DNA of 64,000 nucleotides, from positions 292,011 through 356,010 of the forward strand of contig NZ_JBNLIA010000002.1 of the NCBI RefSeq assembly GCF_050122995.1, in the 5' to 3' direction. The DNA is from Haloparvum alkalitolerans (lineage in GTDB: Archaea > Halobacteriota > Halobacteria > Halobacteriales > Haloferacaceae). The translations under genes were made by a program, and so were the position numbers. Shown here one piece after another: positions 17,400 through 28,135 of the stretch; the stretch's first letter is position 1, and every line of letters starts with the position of its first letter. The notes under the pieces are model-generated. The model was not told where the DNA came from. It ran no database searches and saw nothing but the letters and a program-made list of their open reading frames with translations.

Positions 17400-17438
17400 G
17401 CGGGCGGGCTCCGGATCCGAACCACGCTCCCGGCGCGG

Positions 17439-18392
17439 TCAGTATCGCCGGCGTGCGCCGACCGCGAGGATGACGCCGATCGCGAGCGTCCCGGCCCCGA
17501 GGAACCCGGCGGCCAGCAGCGCGTCCCCGGAGAGGGACCCGCCGCCCGGGAGCCCCACACCGTCACCGTCGTCCGAGCCCGCCCCCGACGGTTCGTAGTG
17601 GTAGTTCGGGTGGATGGGCTCGTACGTCCGGTTCTCCACGGTGACGTTGCCCTCGGGCTCGCCCGCGAACTCGACCATGTCGAGGCTGTCGTTCATGTCC
17701 GAGTAGTCGTTCGTGTACAGTCGAACTTCCCCCCTGACGACCGCGTCCGGCGGCTCGTTCAACTCGATGACCGCGGTCCCCGTCTCGTTGGGCCTAGCCT
17801 CCGGCCGCCCGACCGCGTTCCCCGTCTCCTCGGTCGAGACGACGACGTGCTGGCGATGCGCGTGCGGAGTCGGGTTCTCGACCGTGACGTGGAGTTCCGT
17901 CCGCGGATCCGCGGGCGTCCCGTTCGCCACGAGGTCGACGTTCGTTATCTGCGGGAGCGGCATGTCGTCCGCGTCCGCGGCCGTGGGCGTGGCGTTGTAG
18001 GTGTGCTGGATGGTTGGGCCGTAGGCATGGATCTTGACTATTTGTTGATGGGCAGAGGGATCTTGCATGCCAGAGATATCAAAGGTCCAATATTCGGTTT
18101 CGCTTGGGTGGAGTGTCTCTCGTACGTCATGCACCGTCGTTCTGGCTACTTGAAGTGCAAATGATACTTCTTCAGACTCAGTGTTGAGATTGTGCGAAGA
18201 GATCTCTAGAGTCATATTCGCGTAGAAGTCGGCGGTGATCTGGAACCCATATTCTGTTTGTATCGTCTTCGAGTAGACTATTTCCTCCTGCTCGTCAGTA
18301 TCGACCGTTGAGTCAGCCAGTCCGGGTCCTGCCATCATACCGGCCGCTACGACCACCAGCATCGCAACTAGCAGAAACCGACCGTGGATCAT
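17439..18392 (-). CDS. Secreted, C-terminally membrane-anchored surface protein of unknown function
   Basis: The 317-residue protein has an N-terminal signal peptide (MIHGRFLLVAMLVVVAAGMMAGPGLA). Its extracellular beta-rich region carries several N-glycosylation sequons (NMT, NAT, NGT, NET, NDS, NVT, NRT). A Gly/Ser/Asp linker leads to a C-terminal transmembrane helix (ALLAAGFLGAGTLAIGVILAVGA) ending RRRY. Its ATG overlaps the stop of the upstream PKD gene (ATGA at 18389-18392), so the pair is coupled. The first 120 or so codons are AT-rich while the rest has normal high GC. I do not recognise the family. Confidence 0.8.
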   Translation of the reverse strand: MIHGRFLLVAMLVVVAAGMMAGPGLADSTVDTDEQEEIVYSKTIQTEYGFQITADFYANMTLEISSHNLNTESEEVSFALQVARTTVHDVRETLHPSETEYWTFDISGMQDPSAHQQIVKIHAYGPTIQHTYNATPTAADADDMPLPQITNVDLVANGTPADPRTELHVTVENPTPHAHRQHVVVSTEETGNAVGRPEARPNETGTAVIELNEPPDAVVRGEVRLYTNDYSDMNDSLDMVEFAGEPEGNVTVENRTYEPIHPNYHYEPSGAGSDDGDGVGLPGGGSLSGDALLAAGFLGAGTLAIGVILAVGARRRY

Positions 18393-20140
18393 TTTACACC
18401 ACATCCCGCACCTCGACAGTCATCTCCCCCTGTCGGCTCACGATTTCTTAATTGTTGTATTAATTCGGGTTCTGAGACGAATCCCTCTTCGACTGCCGTC
18501 TTCTTGAACACGCCCGTCTTTCGGATATTACTGTCTACCGCATCTGTGCCGGACGAGTAGTACACGATATCGCCTTCAACCGTCAGTTCCGATCGAGTAA
18601 CTGCTGTTTTGTCGTCAACTTCATCTCGTATCTCAGAATTCGTTCCAACCTGCTTTCGGAGTATCCAGGTAGTCGACGTTGACGTTCGACCGATCCGATA
18701 GTTGTCACTCCTGACGTGGTTGTCCACCGTCCGACGGTCGGACGTCTCCATGTAGTCTCTCCACTCCGACACGCTTTGCTGAATGACGACTTCCTTGCTC
18801 GCTAGGTACGTGTAGTCTGTGACCGTTGTGGTCTTCGTCTCCCTGTGTTGGTACTCAGTCTCTGTGACTCGATCGCGGACCTTAACGGAACGAGAGGAGC
18901 CTGTTCGGCGGTCCCACAAACTGTAAGCATGCGATGACCAGTAAGTTCCCCCGTACCTGCTTTGGTACTGGTATTCCGTTCGGTACTCCGCGGACTGGAT
19001 CGTCCTTGTCCGCTTCTGACCGGTGTACCCGGACGAAATTGAATGCCGCCACTCGTAGGATGTCGTCACTTTTTCGCGTTGAGTCGACGTGCGTCCGGAT
19101 TTGTGCCACCCGTCAGATCGACGGATAAAGTGCCGGCGTCGAAGCGAGCTATCGAACTCCTTCTGCCTGGTTTCGATTATTGCGTCCTGCTCGTGAAGCC
19201 TCTGTATCGTGTAGGACGTGTCCTCTTCCATCTCCGCTACTGAGTATCCTCTATCCTGACTTGCCCGCATCAAGTGCTCAGACGAGACTGAGATCTCGTC
19301 ATACACTGGAACTTCTACCTCATAGAGCGACTCAGTTACGTCGATATTGTAATAAAACTCTCCCGTTCTGGTGAATGTCGGGAGGGGTAACTCGAACGTT
19401 CGTTCCGTTTGCTCCGGGTTTTCTGCGTTATATACTTGTAAAGCAACAGGACCATCAAGATAGGCTCCCAGCGTAGTTTCGATATCCCCGACCCAGCGGT
19501 TCTCCTGTTCTGCCGGATCTTTCTTCGCTGTGACTTGGCCAGAACCACGGATCAATTCAAAGCGTATGTCAGAGCTTTCGAATGCTTCATCTTTCAAGTT
19601 AAACCGCTCTGTTCTGAAGCTCAGACTTAGAGTTTCGTATGGATCGTATCCCGTTTGACTGTACAAGAACACGTCAATTGTCGGCGAATAGTACTCATCC
19701 AGCGTCGTCGTCTTTCTAACCTCTCGGTTGTGTCCGTCGATAACTGAGAGGGTGATTTCGTTCTTGATGTTTTTCAAGCTGGACGACAGAACCGGGCTCT
19801 CCTCCACAAAGTCCGGTATCCAAGTAAACGAGAGCTTAGTTCCGTCTGGATCAAATGAATTACTGGCGTCAATCACGATTCTAGGAACGTGTAGGTTTTT
19901 GTCGTGGTTGACATGGACATCTAATCGAACCTCGGGGTCACTGTCTACGACTTTGATCGACGCAGGCTCCTTATCGACGACTAACGTTTGAGGCCGATCA
20001 AGTACTAGGAGATTCTCAGTTATCTCATACTTTCGTGGGGACGAATAAGCAAAGTCAACTATTTTGACTATTTTTTGATCTGATATATTTTGAGTGCGAG
20101 TTTCTAATTCCACATACTCATTTTCCCGAGCGCTTGTCTC
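18030..20140. other. AT-rich block spanning the junction of two surface-protein genes
   Basis: By eye, GC drops sharply at about 20140-20160 and recovers at about 18000-18040. The block covers the 3' two thirds of the PKD gene and the first third of its partner, with both outer parts at normal high GC. Reading frames stay intact across both edges. This looks like a replaced cassette within conserved flanks rather than a whole-gene insertion. Confidence 0.7.
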
Positions 20141-21478
20141 CATCCCCACCCCCTCAACCGGGTAGCCGTTCAGGTCCACGGTCACCTTCATCGTCGCGGT
20201 GTAGCGTTCGGGGTCGATTCGCTCGTGGTAGGAGTCGACCGGCGTGTTCAGGACCTCGATCGACTCGATATAGGGGATCCCGGCGACTTCGACGGTCTCC
20301 GTGACGCGAACGGTCTGTCCGTAGGTGTCGGTCGCGACCGCGGTCACCTCGTATTCGGTGTTGTCTCGGAGTCCGTCCGCGCGGAACTCCGACTCGTGGC
20401 GCCGGACGCCCCGACGCGTTGCGCGTTCGACCAGTTCGCCGTCGATGAACACCTCCACGGACCGGAGCGCGTTCAGGTCGTCCTCCGCGACGACCGCGCC
20501 GCTGATGGTCCCGTCGTAGCCGTCGAGGTCCCGGAGCCGGAGGTCGACCGGCGGCTTCGCGACCACCTCGCGGGTCCCGTCCGCGAACGTCGCCACGCGC
20601 TTGCTCCCGTCGCGGTACTCGACGAGCGCGGAGAGCCGGTGGCGGCCGGGGTCCCACGTTCGTTGGAGCGTCCCGCCGGTCGCGACCGACTCGCCGTCGA
20701 CGCGCCAGGTGACCGCGGCGACGGCCGCGCCGCCGGAGTCGACCGAATACGTCGCAGTGAGCGGTTCCTCCTCGAACACCTCCTGTGGACCGTGGATCGT
20801 CGGGTCCTCGCTCGCCGCGGTACCGCCGTACCAGCCGGGGCTTCCGCTCGCCTCCTCCGGCTCCGTAACCGAGACCGTCCGGTCGTCGCTCGCCGACTGG
20901 TCGGCAGTGTCGAGAACCGTCACGTCGACGGTTCGGGGATCGAGCGTGGTGATGGTGCGGTTCAGGGTGGCTTCGGCTCCCGGCCGGTGCTCGGTCTCGA
21001 CGACCTCCCCGTCGACTCGCCAGACGACGCGGTCGATGGGCGCGTCACCCGGGTCGATCGCGGCCGTGAAGGCGGCGGTGTCGCCGACCGACACCGCCGA
21101 CGGGCCCTCGAGTGCGACCGCGGGCGGGTCCCCCTCGGAGACGCGGACGTGGAGCGTGTCGCTGGCCGTCCGCCCCGCGTCGTCGGTCACGGTGAGCGTC
21201 ACGTCGTAGGTCCCTAACGCGGCCGCCTCGAAGGTCGGCGTTCGGCCGGTCGGCGTCGCGGCCGTGCTACCGTCCGGAGCCAGGATTTCCCACTCGTAAG
21301 CGACGATCTCACCGTCCGGATCGTACGAGCCGCCGCCGTCGAGATGAACGGTCGTCCCCTGGGATACCGACTGGTCGAGACCGGCGTCGGCAAGCGGCGC
21401 TTCGGCGTCGGCCGCCCCCGCGAGCGGAGCGCCGAGGAACAGACACACGAACAGCAGTGCGAGCGCGTCTCGTCTCAT
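18389..21478 (-). CDS. Large secreted PKD-domain protein with an AT-rich C-terminal two thirds
   Basis: The 1029-residue protein has a signal peptide (MRRDALALLFVCLFLGAPLAGA). A PKD domain follows (LADAGLDQSVSQGTTVHLDGGGSYDPDGEIVAYEWEI, about 28-115), then one or two Ig/PKD-like domains (to about 300) and a region with VAVTATDTYGQTVRVTETVEV. From about residue 445 the sequence changes: it becomes rich in Tyr, Thr, Arg and Ser (for example RTRTIQSAEYRTEYQYQSRYGG), less acidic, and its DNA becomes AT-rich. There is no C-terminal anchor; the coupled downstream gene supplies one. Adhesin, secreted enzyme or toxin-like roles are all guesses. Confidence 0.8.
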   Translation of the reverse strand: MRRDALALLFVCLFLGAPLAGAADAEAPLADAGLDQSVSQGTTVHLDGGGSYDPDGEIVAYEWEILAPDGSTAATPTGRTPTFEAAALGTYDVTLTVTDDAGRTASDTLHVRVSEGDPPAVALEGPSAVSVGDTAAFTAAIDPGDAPIDRVVWRVDGEVVETEHRPGAEATLNRTITTLDPRTVDVTVLDTADQSASDDRTVSVTEPEEASGSPGWYGGTAASEDPTIHGPQEVFEEEPLTATYSVDSGGAAVAAVTWRVDGESVATGGTLQRTWDPGRHRLSALVEYRDGSKRVATFADGTREVVAKPPVDLRLRDLDGYDGTISGAVVAEDDLNALRSVEVFIDGELVERATRRGVRRHESEFRADGLRDNTEYEVTAVATDTYGQTVRVTETVEVAGIPYIESIEVLNTPVDSYHERIDPERYTATMKVTVDLNGYPVEGVGMETSARENEYVELETRTQNISDQKIVKIVDFAYSSPRKYEITENLLVLDRPQTLVVDKEPASIKVVDSDPEVRLDVHVNHDKNLHVPRIVIDASNSFDPDGTKLSFTWIPDFVEESPVLSSSLKNIKNEITLSVIDGHNREVRKTTTLDEYYSPTIDVFLYSQTGYDPYETLSLSFRTERFNLKDEAFESSDIRFELIRGSGQVTAKKDPAEQENRWVGDIETTLGAYLDGPVALQVYNAENPEQTERTFELPLPTFTRTGEFYYNIDVTESLYEVEVPVYDEISVSSEHLMRASQDRGYSVAEMEEDTSYTIQRLHEQDAIIETRQKEFDSSLRRRHFIRRSDGWHKSGRTSTQREKVTTSYEWRHSISSGYTGQKRTRTIQSAEYRTEYQYQSRYGGTYWSSHAYSLWDRRTGSSRSVKVRDRVTETEYQHRETKTTTVTDYTYLASKEVVIQQSVSEWRDYMETSDRRTVDNHVRSDNYRIGRTSTSTTWILRKQVGTNSEIRDEVDDKTAVTRSELTVEGDIVYYSSGTDAVDSNIRKTGVFKKTAVEEGFVSEPELIQQLRNREPTGGDDCRGAGCGVK

Positions 21479-21597
21479 TCAGGCGGAGAGTCATATCCTC
21501 TTTTTCTGACTTAAGTGTTCGTATCTTTTTATCGAATTATATTTTCCAACAGCTGTTTTAATCTGAGAGTTGCCGGATCGAGAGAGAAGCCCGACAG

Positions 21598-21603
21598 TTA
21601 TAC
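21598..21603 (+). promoter_or_regulatory. TATA-like box of the SDR gene
   Basis: TTATAC centred 27 nt before the GTG at 21627; this decides the start against the upstream ATG at 21570. Confidence 0.45.
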
Positions 21604-21626
21604 CCTCCGCGCCCGACGCCGGAAAC

Positions 21627-22499
21627 GTGCAGAAGACCGTACTCATCACCGGCTGCTCCTCGGGTATCGGCCGCGCGACGGCGCGGGCGTTCAACGACGA
21701 GGGCTGGACGGTGTACGCGACCGCACGGAACCCCGCGGACGCACAGACGCTCGGGGACGAGGGCTGCGAGCTCGCGACGCTCGACGTGACGGACCAGGCG
21801 GACGTCGACCGCGTCGTGGACCGGATCCTCGACGAGGAGGGGGCCATCGACTGTCTGGTCAACAACGCCGGATACGGCCAGTTCGGCCCGCTGGAGGACG
21901 TGCCGACGGAGAAGGTCCACGAGCAGTTCGACGTGAACGTGTACGGTCCCCATCGGCTCATCAGGGCCGTCCTCCCGCACATGCGCCGCGAGCGCGAGGG
22001 GACGATCGTCAACCTCTCGTCGGTCGCCGGACGCGTCGCGTTCCCCGGCGGGGGCGTCTACAGCGGTTCGAAGTTCGCGGTCGAGGCGATGTCCGACGCG
22101 CTGCGCGGCGAGGTATCCGAGTACGGCATCGACGTGGTCGTCGTCGAGCCCGGGCCGGTCAAAACGGGATTCAGCGAGCGCGCCGAGCGGGAGGTGGCGG
22201 CGGACCGGGAGCCGGAGGATGACGAAGCGGGCGGTGAGGTCGGCGAGGGGATCGACCGCTCGGGCGCCTACGAGGACTTCTACCGCGTCTTCGACGACGC
22301 GAAGCTGATCGGAGGCGACGGCCCCGGGTCGGTCGGTCCGGAGCGGGTCGCGGCCGAGATCCTCAACGCGGCGAGCGCGACGCGGCCCCCGGCCCGCGTC
22401 CAGCCCGGGACGGCAGCCCGGGTCGGCGTCCTGGCGCGGTTCCTCCCCGACGCGGTGCGCGACAAGGGGTACGAGCTGCTCGCGAAGCTGACGCGGTAA
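21627..22499 (+). CDS. Short-chain dehydrogenase/reductase
   Basis: The classical SDR of 290 residues has TGCSSGIG (cofactor binding), a NNAGYGQ motif, and a catalytic Ser with YxxxK (LSSVAGRVAFPGGGVYSGSKFAVEAM). The GTG at 21627 puts VQKTVLITG at the N-terminus, the normal SDR beginning, and has a TATA-like element 27 nt upstream. The ATG at 21570 would add 19 residues of untypical sequence. The C-terminal part (VQPGTAARVGVLARFLPDAVRDKGYELLAK) resembles SDRs acting on lipids or retinol-like alcohols. The substrate is unknown. Confidence 0.87.
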   Translation: MQKTVLITGCSSGIGRATARAFNDEGWTVYATARNPADAQTLGDEGCELATLDVTDQADVDRVVDRILDEEGAIDCLVNNAGYGQFGPLEDVPTEKVHEQFDVNVYGPHRLIRAVLPHMRREREGTIVNLSSVAGRVAFPGGGVYSGSKFAVEAMSDALRGEVSEYGIDVVVVEPGPVKTGFSERAEREVAADREPEDDEAGGEVGEGIDRSGAYEDFYRVFDDAKLIGGDGPGSVGPERVAAEILNAASATRPPARVQPGTAARVGVLARFLPDAVRDKGYELLAKLTR

Positions 22500-22546
22500 C
22501 GCCGGCTGGCCGTTCTCTCTTCCCCTGTTCTGGCCCGTTCGACCCT

Positions 22547-23806
22547 TCAGCCGAGGAAGTCCCCGATGTTCGTCTGGAGCCCCGCGGCCATCGTCGACTT
22601 GCGCCGGAGTCGCGAGAGGGGGACCGGGAGGTGGTCCGCGACGCCGCGGACGGCCTCGCCGAACGTCTCCGCTTCCCCGAGCTCGCCCTCGAAGGCGTTC
22701 CTGACCGCCTCGCGGACCTGCCAGACGCCGACGGGCCCCCAGTACGCGTCGGAGACGTGTCTGAGCACCAGGACCTTCGCCTGCCGGCCGCGGTCGGAGA
22801 GGTGCTCCAGCACGCCGAGCCGCGCGGCGTAGTACGCGCCCGCGGTCTCGTCGACGTAGCCCGTCCGCCCCTCGCGGCCCTCGTGGGCGGCCGCGAGGTA
22901 GATGCCGGCCTCGGGGTCGGGGTTCCAGACGGAGCCGGGCGCCTTCATCTCGACGAGCTCGTACTCCCAGTCGCCCGGGGCGAGGACCACCCAGAAGGCG
23001 TTGCCGAGGTACTCGTTGCGGTGGACCTCGACCGAGTCGACCGACGGCGCGTCCCTGATCGTCCCGCGGAGGTACTGGCCGACGGTGTCGTCGACCGCGG
23101 TGATCGACCAGCGCGTCGGGACGAGTCGGCGGTTCTCCCCCTGTCCGAGCGCGCCCGCCGAGAGGATCGAGTTGATCTCGTACACGTCGAACCCCCGGCG
23201 GTAGAGGTACGTCATCGCCCCCTGCGCGCGCCAGTCGTCGTCCTCCAGCGTCTTCTCGACCGGCCGCGGGACGTGCGGGTTCTCGCCGAGCGACGCGTCG
23301 CGGGCGCGGGCCCGCGGTCCGACCGGCGCGCCCACGTCGTCGATGTCCACGTCCAACTCCGGCTTCGAGTCGAGCCCGATCTCCACGTCGACGGGCCGGT
23401 CCGCGATGGCCACCTCGCGCTGGGTGCCGAGCCAGCCGTCCCACGCGTCGTGGACGTTGTCGACCTCGGCGGTCCGGTTGGAGTTGAGGAGGCCGGAGCG
23501 GCGTTCGAAGACGTCGCCGATCGAGACGCCCTCGTCGTACCAGTCGCCGGAGGTGCGGAACCGCTCGGCCTGCTCCTCGCGGCCGACCGGCGACAGGATG
23601 CCGGTCGAGACGTTCGGGTAGTTCGAGCGCCCGACGAAGATAGACGGCGAGACGGAGCCGACCAGCGAGTCGCCGGAGAGCGCGTCCTCGAAGCGGTCCT
23701 GAAACGTCTCGAGGTGGTCGAGCACGCCGTAGTCCTTCTCCTGGGCGAGGCGGCGGCGCTCGGCGCGCTCGTTCCGCTCGAACTCCACGAACTCGTCGAG
23801 CCGCAT
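22547..23806 (-). CDS. nreA: DNA repair protein NreA
   Basis: The 419-residue archaeal protein has MRLDEFVEFERNERAERRRLAQEKDYGVLDHLE at the N-terminus and the conserved SPSIFVGRSNYPNVSTGILSPVG segment of the family. The last nine residues, QTNIGDFLG (411-419), form a PCNA-interacting (PIP-like) motif. NreA proteins are known in Haloferax to assist repair of alkylation or mitomycin-type damage together with PCNA. The ATG at 23806 was chosen because the frame upstream runs antisense into the metG promoter region. It is divergent from metG with a 158-bp gap. Confidence 0.9.
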   Translation of the reverse strand: MRLDEFVEFERNERAERRRLAQEKDYGVLDHLETFQDRFEDALSGDSLVGSVSPSIFVGRSNYPNVSTGILSPVGREEQAERFRTSGDWYDEGVSIGDVFERRSGLLNSNRTAEVDNVHDAWDGWLGTQREVAIADRPVDVEIGLDSKPELDVDIDDVGAPVGPRARARDASLGENPHVPRPVEKTLEDDDWRAQGAMTYLYRRGFDVYEINSILSAGALGQGENRRLVPTRWSITAVDDTVGQYLRGTIRDAPSVDSVEVHRNEYLGNAFWVVLAPGDWEYELVEMKAPGSVWNPDPEAGIYLAAAHEGREGRTGYVDETAGAYYAARLGVLEHLSDRGRQAKVLVLRHVSDAYWGPVGVWQVREAVRNAFEGELGEAETFGEAVRGVADHLPVPLSRLRRKSTMAAGLQTNIGDFLG

Positions 23807-23964
23807 TCGGCCGTGGGTACGACGGGGACGGGTTTGAACGTTGCCCGCGCGGGTTCGCGTGTGGGTGCGTGCAGCGACCCGAGAAACGCCCGGTTTCGAC
23901 CGCGGCGAGGGACGCGCGGAACCAGCGGGCTTTTGCCCCGCTTGCCCGAGAACACACACGAGCA

Positions 23965-26127
23965 ATGAGCCACGAGGACTTCCCCACCGACGACCCCGCG
24001 GTGGTGACCTGCGGGCTGCCGTACGCCAACGGCGACCTGCACGTCGGTCACCTCCGCACCTACGTGGGCGGCGACGTGTACGCCCGCGCGCTGCGAACGC
24101 TGGGCCAGCAGACCGCGTTCGTCTCCGGCTCGGACATGCACGGCACGCCCGTCGCGGTCAACGCGGAGCAGGAGGGCGTCTCCCCCGAGGAGTTCGCGCT
24201 CGGCTGGCACGAGGAGTACGAGGCGACGTTCCCGAAGTTCAACGTCGACTTCGACAACTACGGCCACACCCACGACGAGACCAACACCGAGCTCACCCAG
24301 GAGCTGGTCCGCGACCTCGACGAGGCCGGCCACGTCTACGAGAAGGAGATCATGGTCGCGTACGATCCCGAGGACGACCAGTACCTCCCCGACCGCTACG
24401 TCGAGGGGACCTGCCCGTACTGCGGTGCCCACGCCCGCGGCGACGAGTGCGACGAGGGGTGCCAGCGCCACCTCGAGCCCGGCGAGATCGAGGACCCCGT
24501 CTCGACCATCTCGGGGAACCCGGCCGAGTACCACGAGCGCACGCACAAGTTCTTCGAGGTCTCCGCGTTCGCCGACTACCTCTCCGACTTCCTGGACCGG
24601 CTGGAGGGGACCGCGAACGCCCGGAACCAGCCCCGCGAGTGGATCGAGCAGGGGCTCCAGGACTGGTGTATCACCCGCGACATGGACTGGGGGATCGACT
24701 ACCCCGACGCCGAGGGCGAGGAGTCCGACCTCGTGCTGTACGTCTGGGTCGACGCGCCGATCGAGTACATCGCCTCCACGAAGCAGTACTCCGAGCGCGT
24801 GGGCGCGGACGTCTTCGACTGGGAGGCGGTCTGGGGCGCCGGCGAGCACGCCGCGGCCGCCGCGGACGCCACCGACCCCGACGCGGTCGACCCCGACGAC
24901 GTCGGCGGCGAGGTCGTCCACGTCATCGGCCGCGACATCATCCAGCACCACACGGTCTTCTGGCCCGCGATGTTGCGCGGCACGGGTCACGTCGAGCCGC
25001 GCGCCGTGATGGCCTCCGGCTTCGTGACGCTCGGCGGGAAGGGCTTCTCGACCAGCCGCGACCGCGCGGTCTGGGCCGACGAGTACATCGACGAGGGGTT
25101 CCACCCCGACCTGCTGCGGTACTACCTCGCGACCAACGGCGGGTTCCAGCAGGACGTGGACTTCTCGTGGGAGCGCTTCCGCGAGCGCGTCAACAACGAG
25201 CTGGTGGGGACGGTCGGCAACTTCCTCTACCGCTCGCTTTTGTTCGCGCACCGCAACTACGAGGGCGCCCCGACGGACGTCGCGGGGCCGAGCGACGAGG
25301 TCGAGAGCCGGATCGACGGCGCGGTCGCCGACTTCACCGACGCCGTCAACGACTACTCCGTCCGCGACGCGGGCGACGCGGTCACCCATCTGGCCGCGTT
25401 CGGCAACGAGTACATCCAGCGCAACGAGCCGTGGAGCCTCGTGGACAACGACCCCGAGCGCGCGAAGCAGGTCGTCTACGACTGCGTCCAGATCGCGAAG
25501 GCCATCGCCGTCCTCTTCGAGCCGGTCGCGCCCGAGAAATGCGAGCGCCTGTGGGCGCAGCTGGGCGAGGACGGGTCCGTCCACAACGCGACGCGCGCCG
25601 ACGCGCTGGCACCGCCCGCTGGGGCGTTCCCCGAGCCGACCGAGCTGTTCGAGAAGATCGAGGCCGAGCGCGTCGAGGAGCTGAACGCGAAGCTCGACGA
25701 GCGCGTGGCCGAAGCGACCGCCGACGAGGCGAAGGAGAGCGAGGAGGCGGACGCGGAGGATACCGCGGACACGGACGACGCCATGACCGACTTCGACCCC
25801 ATCACCGACGACCGCATCGACTTCGAGACGTTCGAGGAGCTCGACATCCGGGTGGGCCGGATCGAGAGCGCGGAGGGCATCGAGGGCGCGGACAAGCTCG
25901 CGAAGCTCACCGTCGACATCGGCGTGGAGACGCGCCAGATCGTCGCCGGGATCAAGCAGCTCCACGACCTCGACGCCATCGAGGGCGAGAAGGTGGTCGT
26001 CCTCGCGAACCTCGAGAAGGCGGAGCTGTTCGGCGTCGAGTCGAACGGCATGGTGCTGGCCGCGGGCGAGGAGGCCGACCTGCTGACGACTCACGGCGAC
26101 GCCGCGCCAGGCGAGCGGATCCGGTAG
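23965..26127 (+). CDS. metG: Methionyl-tRNA synthetase with fused C-terminal tRNA-binding domain
   Basis: Charges tRNA-Met with methionine. The 720-residue class I synthetase has the HIGH-type motif HVGH (26-29), a zinc knuckle CPYC...CDEGC (about 152-170), and the KMSKS equivalent KGFSTSR (about 359-365). After an anticodon domain there is an acidic linker (about 575-610). The C-terminal Trbp111/EMAPII-type OB fold follows (FETFEELDIRVGRIESAEGIEGADKLAKLTVDIG). The ATG at 23965 begins MSHEDFPTDDPAVVTCGLPYANGDLHVGH, the expected N-terminus. The frame stays open upstream without a better start. Confidence 0.96.
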   Translation: MSHEDFPTDDPAVVTCGLPYANGDLHVGHLRTYVGGDVYARALRTLGQQTAFVSGSDMHGTPVAVNAEQEGVSPEEFALGWHEEYEATFPKFNVDFDNYGHTHDETNTELTQELVRDLDEAGHVYEKEIMVAYDPEDDQYLPDRYVEGTCPYCGAHARGDECDEGCQRHLEPGEIEDPVSTISGNPAEYHERTHKFFEVSAFADYLSDFLDRLEGTANARNQPREWIEQGLQDWCITRDMDWGIDYPDAEGEESDLVLYVWVDAPIEYIASTKQYSERVGADVFDWEAVWGAGEHAAAAADATDPDAVDPDDVGGEVVHVIGRDIIQHHTVFWPAMLRGTGHVEPRAVMASGFVTLGGKGFSTSRDRAVWADEYIDEGFHPDLLRYYLATNGGFQQDVDFSWERFRERVNNELVGTVGNFLYRSLLFAHRNYEGAPTDVAGPSDEVESRIDGAVADFTDAVNDYSVRDAGDAVTHLAAFGNEYIQRNEPWSLVDNDPERAKQVVYDCVQIAKAIAVLFEPVAPEKCERLWAQLGEDGSVHNATRADALAPPAGAFPEPTELFEKIEAERVEELNAKLDERVAEATADEAKESEEADAEDTADTDDAMTDFDPITDDRIDFETFEELDIRVGRIESAEGIEGADKLAKLTVDIGVETRQIVAGIKQLHDLDAIEGEKVVVLANLEKAELFGVESNGMVLAAGEEADLLTTHGDAAPGERIR

Positions 26128-26197
26128 GCCGAAGCCTGCGGTCGGCCGAGCAAACGCCGGCCGCGAGAGGAGACCGAACGGGCGCCGCTCCCGCTAC

Positions 26198-27898
<1,701 letters not shown>

Positions 27899-28135
27899 GC
27901 CCGGAGGTTTCGCCGGACAGTTCTTAAGCGTTTTTCACACATTTCGGTGACGGCGAGACTTGCGTCGATAGGTGGGGGCGAGTGAATGGTCGACCGTGCT
28001 GCCGTGCTCGTTGCGACCGGCCGTGAAGCCCTCAACCGCCGCTGTGCTCGGGGTTTCTGGACCAGTCGAGCGGCCTGCTGCGCTTGCCGCCACTACCCGG
28101 AAAGCCCTCGACCGCTCGCGGCTCTCCGGCCGGGC
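27899..28135. other. Intergenic spacer between mcmA and kynU
   Basis: It contains the mcmA promoter (CTTAAG at 27923-27928). At 28040-28130 words such as TTTCTGGACCAG and GGAAAGCCCTCGACC resemble the tandem module of the dispersed element in degenerate form. No gene is seen. Confidence 0.4.

Noticed and set aside
17400..21600. Integrated virus or plasmid island
   Set aside because: No integrase, tRNA junction or replication gene; only an internal compositional block within two intact genes.
23212..26094. 960-codon open frame antisense to metG and nreA
   Set aside because: GC-driven shadow frame: low-complexity Val/Arg/Leu/Asp-rich translation, no domain, and it overlaps two well-supported genes.
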